Source of the DNA: a virus
Length of the DNA stretch: 21,296 nt
Direction: 5' to 3' (one strand)
Virus record (IMG/VR): IMGVR_UViG_3300008262_000488
Location: 1 to 21,296 of that record
The position numbers were made by a program, and so were the translations under genes. A model generated the notes under the pieces. It saw nothing but the letters and a program-made list of their open reading frames with translations, did not search any database and was not told the DNA's origin. Numbering within the stretch: position 1 is the first letter of the stretch; every line of letters begins with the position of its first letter. Shown one piece after another: positions 15,569 through 21,296 of the stretch.

Positions 15569-16537
15569 TTAAACCCATGTATTACTGCTAGATGAAACGT
15601 TATTCCAAGTATTACTTCCTGTTGCAATGTCTGTCCATGTATTTGAACCTACACTAACATTATTCCAAGTATTACTTCCTGCTGAAACATTTGACCATGT
15701 TTCTGAACCACTAGGTACGTTATTCCATTCTTCACCTAGCCTATTAGCCACTGCAACAACTGTTGCGTTAGCTGAAATACTACCAACTCCATGTAAAATT
15801 GCATTTGCATCACATAATATAGTAGCTATAACTTCTATATCAGCAAATCCAGAATAAGTCATGCCACCTAATGCAGAGACACTTGCACTTGCAGTAATGT
15901 CTGCTACAGAAGTTCTTACCCTAATAGCTTCTGACTCAACTTGAGCATTAGCTGTAATTGTTCCTTCTGAAAGTCTATAACGAATACCTTCGCCTGTTAC
16001 TTCAGCTGTAGAAGTTATGTCTGCAGATGACTCATAAATAGCTATAGGACTTGCAGAAACGCTTGCTAACGCATTTATTTCACCATTACCTACTAACACC
16101 CTTACAGCATCAGCAGATACTGTAGCATCGCTTAAAATGCTTCCACTAGCAAAAGTAATTCTTGTAGGATCAGCTTCTAATTGAGCATTTCCTGTAATAA
16201 CAGCATCTCCAGTAGCTACTCTTATAGCACTAGATACTAAAGTAGCATCGCCTGTAATACTTGCTTCACCTGTTCTTAATCTATTTGCTTCTGCTGTTAC
16301 GTCTGCATTAGATGTAATAACTGCATCAGCTAAATTAATACAAGCACCAGATTCCCATATTGGGTCATCTAGTGATATTGCTAAACTATCTATACTTCCA
16401 AAAACATCTAACTGATCTAGAGTCCATGATCCACAAACTCTAGTTCCGTTATCATAAAATGTATTATCTAAACTATATGGTACATTTTCCAAGCTACCAT
16501 AAACGTCTAGCTCTTCTAGCGTCATTGGTGTTGGCAT
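15569..16537 (-). CDS. Highly repetitive tail-associated protein
   Basis: This 322-aa protein is almost entirely repeats. Residues 6-27 and 39-61 are two copies of a motif of the form TL(E/D)xLDV(Y/F)GS(L/I)(E/D), followed by xSLD. The same motif occurs once in the gp10-like hub. Residues 67-268 contain about ten beta-strand repeats of about 20 residues, each with an ITxxA-type strand and a (V/A)xAxAxR(V/L)R-type strand. Residues 270-322 are five to six repeats of ten residues built on WNNVSxGSNT. No catalytic motif, signal peptide or membrane segment is visible. The shared motif and position between adaptor and fibre genes argue for a tail or neck structural role, possibly a fibrous or surface-exposed one. 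I do not recognise a named family. Confidence 0.65.
   Translation of the reverse strand: MPTPMTLEELDVYGSLENVPYSLDNTFYDNGTRVCGSWTLDQLDVFGSIDSLAISLDDPIWESGACINLADAVITSNADVTAEANRLRTGEASITGDATLVSSAIRVATGDAVITGNAQLEADPTRITFASGSILSDATVSADAVRVLVGNGEINALASVSASPIAIYESSADITSTAEVTGEGIRYRLSEGTITANAQVESEAIRVRTSVADITASASVSALGGMTYSGFADIEVIATILCDANAILHGVGSISANATVVAVANRLGEEWNNVPSGSETWSNVSAGSNTWNNVSVGSNTWTDIATGSNTWNNVSSSSNTWV
15572..15730 (-). repeat. Ten-residue W-x-N-V-x-x-G-S-N-T repeats
   Basis: The 3' end of the repetitive gene codes five to six units of ten residues (30 bases each), with Trp in position 1 and GSNT at the end. At the DNA level a stretch of about 22 bases is identical at 15600-15621 and 15660-15681, exactly 60 bases apart, which suggests recent unit duplication. 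Confidence 0.85.
15734..16339 (-). repeat. About ten 20-residue beta-strand repeats
   Basis: Residues 67-268 of the repetitive protein divide into about ten units of about 20 residues. Each has a small-residue turn (GEA, GDA, SSA, SEG, SVA), an ITGxA/ITSxA-type strand and a second strand ending RVRT/RVAT/RYRL. The copies are divergent, so this is an old amplification, unlike the near-identical C-terminal repeats. A beta-solenoid or beta-helix shape is possible. Confidence 0.75.
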
Positions 16538-16545
16538 AATTTACC

Positions 16546-17376
16546 TTAAGCTAATGTAACAGATAGGCTACCTGAAGCTATTTTAAAAATATCGCCTGTA
16601 TCAATAGTTTTAGATGTTGTTAATGGTGTATGGTAAAGTAAGTTACCAGATGTTGAAGCATCATAAATACCAATGTGTGATACTGTACCCCATGAACCAG
16701 TTGCTTGGTCAAAAGTAATATCTGCAGTTGTTACTGAAGCACCGTTAGATGGTGCACCAAATGTAGCTGATTTTCTTGTATATCCATTGCCAGATAGTTC
16801 TGTACCAGAACCTGCATCTGTTGGATCAGATGTAAATAATGCTACATAAACTGTTGATGGTGATGTATATGATGTGTTTCGTAGAGTTGCATTGATAAGT
16901 GCTAAAGCACCATATAATAATAAATCTGGGCAATTAGCTAAAAACACATTGGATGATACTGATGCACTTAAATATTCTGGTGCTGCGTAATAAATCATAT
17001 TAAGTGCATATGCACTATCTGGAACAGGTGCAAATTGTAATTCAGCACCTAAAGATGTATATTTTGTAGGTTGACCAGATTCTGTAACTCTACCGTTAGT
17101 ATAAAAACTAGGGATACTTAAATATTCAATTGTTGCTACTGGATTAGTTGCTAGATATAATCCACGCATAGCTAAAAAGTCACTAGGTAATGCAACTGTG
17201 CTATCACCTGCTGTCATTGTTGTTGTGACTACTTTTAACATTTGACGGATACGAAGATCACGTCTTAATCTATTTTCTGCTAATGTAATAAAGTCTGGAA
17301 TTTGTGATGTTAGATCACTACGAGCAAGATAATCAGCTATCGTGCTTTTTAATGTTGTATATGATGTAAAAGCCAT
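16546..17376 (-). CDS. Head-tail adaptor fused to second tail domain
   Basis: This 276-aa protein joins two families. Residues 1-157 have the features of podovirus head-tail adaptors: a helical start MAFTSYTTLKSTIADYLARS, FITLAENRLRRDLRIR, VALPSDFLAMRGLYL, LQFAPVPDSAYALNMIYYA and CPDLLLYGALA. The expected C-terminal adaptor helices then stop. From about residue 159 (LINATLRNTSYTSPSTVYVA) to the end the sequence matches a domain I know as a separate small phage tail protein, with VALFTSDPTDAG, GTVSHIGIYDA and GNLLYH. The fusion is in frame with no visible frameshift. The start overlaps the previous stop as TAATG. It would bind the portal ring beneath the capsid; what the second domain does there is unknown. 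Confidence 0.75.
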   Translation of the reverse strand: MAFTSYTTLKSTIADYLARSDLTSQIPDFITLAENRLRRDLRIRQMLKVVTTTMTAGDSTVALPSDFLAMRGLYLATNPVATIEYLSIPSFYTNGRVTESGQPTKYTSLGAELQFAPVPDSAYALNMIYYAAPEYLSASVSSNVFLANCPDLLLYGALALINATLRNTSYTSPSTVYVALFTSDPTDAGSGTELSGNGYTRKSATFGAPSNGASVTTADITFDQATGSWGTVSHIGIYDASTSGNLLYHTPLTTSKTIDTGDIFKIASGSLSVTLA

Positions 17377-17729
17377 TACACTCTACCCTCTCGTGTTCTA
17401 AACACTTTATTATCTGGATCGTTTAAGAATTCTTTAAATCGTTTTTGGTCAACGATATGGAAACCTCGCATAATACCTTTATGGTTTAGCGAATCAATAA
17501 CTGTCATTGGAATAGATGCAATCTTATTGTCAAATACATCATCACCCCAACGAGTGCGTCTGTCTGTTAATTTTCTTTGTTGTAAATTATTTTCAATAAT
17601 ATCACTAATATCTTGTCTAGTTTCAAGCACTAGACCTTGATCTGTATCGTGTGCTACAGATGTTCTAAATGTTGTAGGTTTTGTCATATTAAAATGTCGC
17701 AATAAAAAGAATAACAGAGGTGTAGGCAT
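17376..17729 (-). CDS. Small conserved head/neck protein, start uncertain
   Basis: This 117-aa protein of unknown function is found near capsid genes in related phages. The conserved-looking part is AHDTDQGLVLETRQDISDII, then RWGDDVFDNKIASIPMTVID and GIMRGFHIVDQKRFKEFLND, which is acidic/basic and soluble. Two starts compete. ATG at 17729 has a long GAGGTGAT ribosome binding site, but both lie inside a terminator-like hairpin, and the U-tract would then code a hydrophobic LLFFLL run. ATG at 17687 (MTKPTTFRTS, protein of 103 aa) gives a more natural N-terminus but has no Shine-Dalgarno. I report the longer form because of the ribosome binding site. The stop overlaps the adaptor start as TAATG. 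A completion or neck role is inferred from position only. Confidence 0.62.
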   Translation of the reverse strand: MPTPLLFFLLRHFNMTKPTTFRTSVAHDTDQGLVLETRQDISDIIENNLQQRKLTDRRTRWGDDVFDNKIASIPMTVIDSLNHKGIMRGFHIVDQKRFKEFLNDPDNKVFRTREGRV

Positions 17730-17744
17730 GACCTATCACCTCTG
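17701..17744 (-). terminator. Intrinsic terminator after the major capsid gene
   Basis: Read on the minus strand, CAGAGGTG plus TAGG pairs with CCTA plus CACCTCTG. This gives twelve base pairs with one bulged base and a five-base loop (17715-17744), followed directly by UUAUUCUUUUUAUUG (17714-17700). The hairpin starts 35 bases after the capsid stop. It contains the GAGGTGAT ribosome binding site and one possible ATG (17729, in the loop) of the next gene, so it may cut both transcription and translation of downstream genes relative to capsid. Confidence 0.7.
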
Positions 17745-17752
17745 CATTCAAC

Positions 17753-17770
17753 AATGGATAAAAATCCATT
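17753..17770 (-). other. Small hairpin in the capsid 3' leader region
   Basis: A perfect seven-base inverted repeat (AATGGAT and ATCCATT) with a four-base loop lies between the capsid stop codon and the terminator hairpin. It has no U-tract of its own. It could protect the 3' end of the capsid message or be incidental. Confidence 0.45.
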
Positions 17771-17779
17771 AACCTTCTA

Positions 17780-18733
17780 CTACTCTGCCAAGTCAGCAAT
17801 AATTGCGTGAGCAGCTTCGTTCTTAACTTCTAGTGTGTATTCTACTAAAAGTTGAGTTACATCAGCGTCACCAACTTTTGCTAATTCGTTTGTAGCAAAT
17901 GGACGTAAGTAAGCAACTGCTGCCATTTCTGGATCAAGCACAAATGCAACTTCACCACTGTCACCTGAATCAGCTGGAATAAATCTGTTAGGAACAACAG
18001 AGATAGTACCAAAGTCTGAAAGGTAAACATCAGCAGCACCGATGATTGTTGATTGCTTGTCAGATGGAGCCATGTAACGTTGTGCAGCAATACCAGCAAA
18101 ACCAGACACTACTTGTTTTTGTGTTGGAGTTACCATTAATACTGTTGGGTTACCACCAGCTGTGTATGCTTTTTTAACAGCAGATTTTAACATTGTTTCT
18201 GTGAAAGCTGCGTCTGTACCAGATACACGAGCAGTTGTACCACCAGAACCAGCAGTACCGTTAGTACCACCAACGTAGTTAGTATTTAACCATGCTTGTA
18301 AACCACCAAGTGTACGAGCTGTTGTTGCATTACCAGCTGCATTTAATTGGTTGCTTAAAAGGATGTATTCCATGTCACGTTTGATTTCAGCAGAAGCTTT
18401 AGCTAATTGGTAAGCCTTTTCAGATTTACGACCAGCTTTGTTTACTGCTTCTAAAGTACCAGCAATCTTCACAGTTTTTTGTGAGATTTGTGTACGGTTA
18501 CCAACTCGTGTTGTTGGGCTTAATGTAGCGTCAGATGCTGTTGCACCTTCAACTGCAGCGTTAGAACCATTAACAGATGCTAATGAGTCTGTTTGCCATT
18601 CATGGAGAACGCCAGTAGCTTTAGTTTTGCCTACTGATGACATAAATGGTGTTTCTGTTGGAGAAATGTTATAGATAACGTCTGTTAAATCTTCACGTTG
18701 ACCTATAGCGGTATAGGTTTGATATGTTGCCAT
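17780..18733 (-). CDS. Major capsid protein, DUF5309/SU10 type
   Basis: This 317-aa protein forms the icosahedral shell. The N-terminus (MATYQTYTAIGQREDLTDVI, then ISPTETPFMSSVGKTKA and HEWQTDSLA) and the RVGNRTQISQKTVKIAGT segment are hallmarks of the DUF5309/SU10-like HK97-fold major head proteins. The later KSEKAYQLAKASAEIKRDME helix and a GGNPTVLMVTPTQKQVVSGF core strand/helix fit the same fold. The length is usual for the family, with no sign of a cleaved prodomain. Two TAG stops follow in tandem. The ribosome binding site is weak (AGAAAGAAG), odd for the most abundant virion protein. It directly follows the scaffold gene and is followed by a terminator-like hairpin, so message from upstream promoters would be enriched for the head genes. 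Confidence 0.88.
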   Translation of the reverse strand: MATYQTYTAIGQREDLTDVIYNISPTETPFMSSVGKTKATGVLHEWQTDSLASVNGSNAAVEGATASDATLSPTTRVGNRTQISQKTVKIAGTLEAVNKAGRKSEKAYQLAKASAEIKRDMEYILLSNQLNAAGNATTARTLGGLQAWLNTNYVGGTNGTAGSGGTTARVSGTDAAFTETMLKSAVKKAYTAGGNPTVLMVTPTQKQVVSGFAGIAAQRYMAPSDKQSTIIGAADVYLSDFGTISVVPNRFIPADSGDSGEVAFVLDPEMAAVAYLRPFATNELAKVGDADVTQLLVEYTLEVKNEAAHAIIADLAE

Positions 18734-18748
18734 GTTTTATTCTTCTTT

Positions 18749-19744
18749 CTATTCTAAAAATTGTTCAAATAAAGCTGCTGCGTCACGGACATGTCCGCTG
18801 GTACGCAACTGTGCTTTCTGTTTTTTAATTGTTTCTGTGTTGTTACTACTTGTAGACGATCCAGCCTTTAGCATCTTTGGTGCTTCAGAAACTTTCTTCG
18901 TTACAGCAGGTTTTGACTTTTGAAGCTTGTCATACATCATTGCCTTGTGTAGTGTAACAACGTGCCTAGAATCATAGACGTGAGATAATTCTACATCTGT
19001 GAAACCAAGCGATTTGCCATAATTGCGAATCTCATTACGGAGGTTTTCGCCTTTAGCTGGGTCTGAAAACTCTGGCAAGACTTGTGTTAATTTTTGTGCT
19101 TCCTGTGCAACTCTTTCTTGCATGGCACGAGCATTTTCAGATTGTTGCATTTCTGCAATTCTGTATTGTTCGGCTCTTATAGCATTGAGTTGTTCTTTCT
19201 TTTCAGAAAGTTCAGCAACTTTAACAGCATAGCCTATCGGGTCGTTTTCTTTGAGGTATGTTAAATCCTCATTAGGAGATTGCGAGACTATAAATTGCTC
19301 TATAGCTTGCAAACGTTGAGCGTATGTATCACGAGCATACTTGGCTTCCTCAATTGCTGCACGTTCAGCTTCAACAGCTTTACGTTGTTCAGCAACTTCA
19401 GTAGTTTTTTTTGTATAATCAGCACCAAGTTGATAACCTTTAATTAAATCGTCAAGGGTGACATCCTTTTCTTCGCCAGCAGCTTTTACTTTAAAAGTCT
19501 GGGGGAGTTCCTCTTCTTCAACTTCGGTTTCTTCTTGTTCTTCAGCTTCACCTTCTTCTGTTTCTACTTCTTCAGTTTGTGGCTCTGCTTCTTGAGCTTC
19601 TGCTTGTTCAGTTTCTTGTTCACCTTCTAATTGCTCCGTAGAGTTAGCTGGGGTGTTCATTAGACCTTCAAAAGCATTGGCTGCTTGACCTACAGTAAGC
19701 GTGCCACTTCCAGAATCTTCTGGAGTCATGGTTGTTTCACTCAT
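18749..19744 (-). CDS. Capsid scaffolding protein
   Basis: This 331-aa protein directly upstream of the capsid gene has the classic scaffold composition. It has a Ser/Thr/Gly N-terminus, a strongly acidic stretch at about residues 40-80 made mostly of Glu and Gln, then a short globular segment (FKVKAAGEEKDVTLDDLIKG, a motif I associate with phage scaffolds). A long charged coiled coil follows at about 115-215, and a basic C-terminus at about 280-310 that could bind the capsid shell. No protease motif is visible, so it is a scaffold without an obvious maturation protease domain. It begins 48 bases after the 77-aa gene with an AGGAAA ribosome binding site and ends 15 bases before the capsid start. 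Confidence 0.82.
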   Translation of the reverse strand: MSETTMTPEDSGSGTLTVGQAANAFEGLMNTPANSTEQLEGEQETEQAEAQEAEPQTEEVETEEGEAEEQEETEVEEEELPQTFKVKAAGEEKDVTLDDLIKGYQLGADYTKKTTEVAEQRKAVEAERAAIEEAKYARDTYAQRLQAIEQFIVSQSPNEDLTYLKENDPIGYAVKVAELSEKKEQLNAIRAEQYRIAEMQQSENARAMQERVAQEAQKLTQVLPEFSDPAKGENLRNEIRNYGKSLGFTDVELSHVYDSRHVVTLHKAMMYDKLQKSKPAVTKKVSEAPKMLKAGSSTSSNNTETIKKQKAQLRTSGHVRDAAALFEQFLE

Positions 19745-19779
19745 TTTTATTTCCTATAATCCTCTAGGGGAGGTAACCC

Positions 19780-19799
19780 ATTTTAGAAATGTCTAAAAT
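19780..19799. repeat. Perfect 8-base inverted repeat at a stop codon
   Basis: ATTTTAGA and TCTAAAAT flank a four-base loop, giving a perfect but AT-only-rich hairpin that includes the TAG stop of the 77-aa gene. No U-tract follows on the minus strand, so it is not a convincing terminator. It may be a weak mRNA structure between that gene and the scaffold gene. Confidence 0.4.
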
Positions 19800-20026
19800 A
19801 TCTTCCATGCTTTACTTTTAATGTCGCTAGTTTTAGCGATTGATTCCAAGTAAGACATAAGTTCGTTATAACAAGCTATTCTTTGATAGGCTTGTTCACG
19901 CACATCTGTTTGATCTGCATTAGAGTAGATGATGCGTTGTAATTGATTTTCTTGTAGCTCTTTAACTACAGCTTGAAAATGTTCGTCATTAAGTATGCTA
20001 GTAATAGCGTCTACTTTATTGGACAT
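19793..20026 (-). CDS. Small helical protein between portal and scaffold
   Basis: This 77-aa, mostly helical and charged protein has no recognised name. Similar-sized genes sit in the same place between portal and scaffold in many podoviruses. Segments such as FQAVVKELQENQLQRIIYSN and REQAYQRIACYNELMSYLES look like two amphipathic helices. It overlaps the portal 3' end by 11 bases and has an AAAGGAAA ribosome binding site inside the portal gene, so it is translated with the portal. There is no membrane segment. A minor head or assembly-factor role is inferred from position only. Confidence 0.65.
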   Translation of the reverse strand: MSNKVDAITSILNDEHFQAVVKELQENQLQRIIYSNADQTDVREQAYQRIACYNELMSYLESIAKTSDIKSKAWKIF

Positions 20027-21296
20027 TATTATTTCCTTTTGTCATATTGTTGATAGTATTTAAAGCATCTACAATAGATTTGGTATTAGTGCCACGAGTT
20101 TGTTCTGCTTGGTTAGCAGCATCAGTTTCAATCTTCAATTGTTTAAGAGCTAATTCAGTATTTTGTTTTAGTTCTTGTTGTTGAAGTTCTAATGCTTTGC
20201 GAGCATTATCTAATTGCATTTGCTCACGTTCTAACTCAAGTTTAGCAGCTTCTGTTTGAGCACGAATAACTGCTTTTTCACGTTCAACTTCAGCTAATAC
20301 TTTTGCAGCTTCTGTATTAGGATCTAGTTTTTCTGGTTGAGGTTGTGAAAGTGCTTCATTTTGCTCTGGTGTAATTTCATTCATGAATTGTGCAGCATCT
20401 TTGAAACCAGCCATGTTAATAAACTTGGCTAATGTATTGCGATATTGCATTAAGTTCACTAATGGATTAGATAGACCATATTGCTGAATGATTTGCTCTT
20501 GTTTTTGCAAGATCATTTGCATAGTAGTTAATTGTTCTTGACGAGTACCTGTACCTAAACCTACGTTAATAGATACATTGTATTGGTCATTCCATTCACG
20601 AGGATTAAATGGTACAAATTTGCCATTTATACGCACCAAACGCTCTTTATCTTGATATTTGCATAGTAGGTGTAGGATTCCTTTGAAAAGGCTCTTAACG
20701 CCTGTTTCTGCAAAGATACGAGCTATTAATTCAAGCTTTCCTGCACTTGATTGTGACATTGCTGACACAGCAGCGGCTGTTACGTTTTGTAAGATGTTAG
20801 GGTCTATACCATTTTGTGAATCTGACACACCTGTACGTCTTGCTTGTACGCCATCGAGGTATTCAAGCATTGGGAATGATCCAGATGTAGTAGGTTGTAC
20901 AGTTAATGGTACAATAGCGTTAGGATTCTTCATTCTAACTACGCCACCTGCTGTAGATGTGAGTAAATCATCAAGATTTACCTGTCCTTCTACTGCACCA
21001 ACACGATAATTATTTGTTAAGTAGAGGTTATCCAACATTTGTCTTAAAACAGTAGACTTAATCAGTTGTAAATCTAGTGCACGATCAGCTAAAGACTGTC
21101 CGTAGAACTTATGTGGGATAGGAATTGGGCAAAGTGAGTGGAATGGGATGTAATCACACTCCATATCTTCTAAAACTTCGTTAGAAGCGTAAACAACACG
21201 TCTTAATTCAGCAATGCCATCATTATTGTAGTCAACTTTTATGTAACATTCGTAAACTTCTACGACTTCCATAGATTCATCTTGTGAACCCATGCT
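20016..21296 (-). CDS. Portal protein, P22 type, 3' part
   Basis: This is the C-terminal part of the portal, the twelve-fold ring at the capsid vertex through which DNA enters and leaves. The open frame runs off the window edge. The ATG at 21293 is internal, because the visible part begins in the middle of the protein and P22-type portals are much longer. Supporting segments are the wing/stem region YIKVDYNNDGIAELRRVVYA, FHSLCPIPIPHKFYGQSLAD, YLTNNYRVGAVEGQVNLDDL, and GVSDSQNGIDPNILQNVTAA. The last 120 residues form a long Gln/Glu/Lys/Ala coiled coil, which fits the barrel/coil of P22-like portals. It overlaps the next gene by 11 bases. The terminase genes expected upstream are outside the window. 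Confidence 0.85.
   Translation of the reverse strand, partial: SMGSQDESMEVVEVYECYIKVDYNNDGIAELRRVVYASNEVLEDMECDYIPFHSLCPIPIPHKFYGQSLADRALDLQLIKSTVLRQMLDNLYLTNNYRVGAVEGQVNLDDLLTSTAGGVVRMKNPNAIVPLTVQPTTSGSFPMLEYLDGVQARRTGVSDSQNGIDPNILQNVTAAAVSAMSQSSAGKLELIARIFAETGVKSLFKGILHLLCKYQDKERLVRINGKFVPFNPREWNDQYNVSINVGLGTGTRQEQLTTMQMILQKQEQIIQQYGLSNPLVNLMQYRNTLAKFINMAGFKDAAQFMNEITPEQNEALSQPQPEKLDPNTEAAKVLAEVEREKAVIRAQTEAAKLELEREQMQLDNARKALELQQQELKQNTELALKQLKIETDAANQAEQTRGTNTKSIVDALNTINNMTKGNNNVQ

Noticed and set aside
15600-15730. Regularly spaced repeats considered as a CRISPR array
   Set aside because: The repeats are 30-base coding units without unique spacers, in frame with a larger repetitive protein.
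20659-21009. Plus-strand 116-aa frame opposite the portal gene
   Set aside because: It is antisense to the conserved portal coding region, with no ribosome binding site context or recognisable features.

Overview
The window is a 21.3 kb stretch of a tailed double-stranded DNA phage genome (Caudoviricetes). It covers most of the virion structural module and a lysis-type cassette. Every gene I can support lies on the minus strand, so transcription and the conventional gene order run from the high-coordinate end to the low-coordinate end. The DNA is visibly AT-rich. A P22-type portal, a DUF5309/SU10-type major capsid protein, several candidate ejection proteins, and the lack of any tape measure or tail-tube gene point to a short-tailed (podovirus-like) virion. 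Signal peptides, a Cys-rich exported protein and a GTA/3TM-type holin point to a Gram-negative host. An aquatic proteobacterium is plausible from base composition and gene families, but this is inference and I do not name a host.

Layout in transcription order. (1) Head: portal (3' part only, 21296-20016), a 77-aa linker protein, an acidic coiled-coil scaffold, the major capsid protein, then a predicted intrinsic terminator that overlaps the start of the next gene, a small conserved protein, and a head-tail adaptor fused to a second domain (to 16546). (2) Tail and host recognition (16537-7763): a highly repetitive protein, a fibre-like protein, a 1319-aa Gly-rich/LamG/SPRY/DUF7483-like putative receptor-binding protein, a free-standing HNH homing endonuclease, a small conserved protein, a gp10-like tail hub, and a tail protein with a C1q-like domain. 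(3) Candidate ejection proteins (7766-2864): a GNAT-like protein and four Ala/Gly/Gln-rich proteins, three of them with glycine-zipper segments. (4) Lysis-type cassette (2803-32): a 52-aa XhlA-like membrane protein, a 170-aa and a 352-aa exported Cys-containing protein, a spanin-like membrane/coiled-coil protein, an SprT-like zinc metallopeptidase and a 3TM holin.

Genes are extremely tightly packed. No intergenic space exceeds about 60 bases. Five junctions are TAATG, two are ATGA, and at about six others the upstream stop codon forms part of the next Shine-Dalgarno sequence. Within the lysis-type cassette two junctions overlap by 74 and 143 bases in different frames.

The most notable points are: the adaptor that appears to have lost its C-terminus and been fused in frame to a domain normally encoded separately; a C1q-like domain that appears to be inserted inside a small conserved tail protein; the nested lysis-type cassette, whose only visible candidate enzyme is an SprT-like peptidase; and a terminator hairpin after the capsid gene that also contains the ribosome binding site and start codon of the next gene. 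There is no gene-free stretch over 300 bases, and I see no tRNA, rRNA, CRISPR array or insertion sequence.
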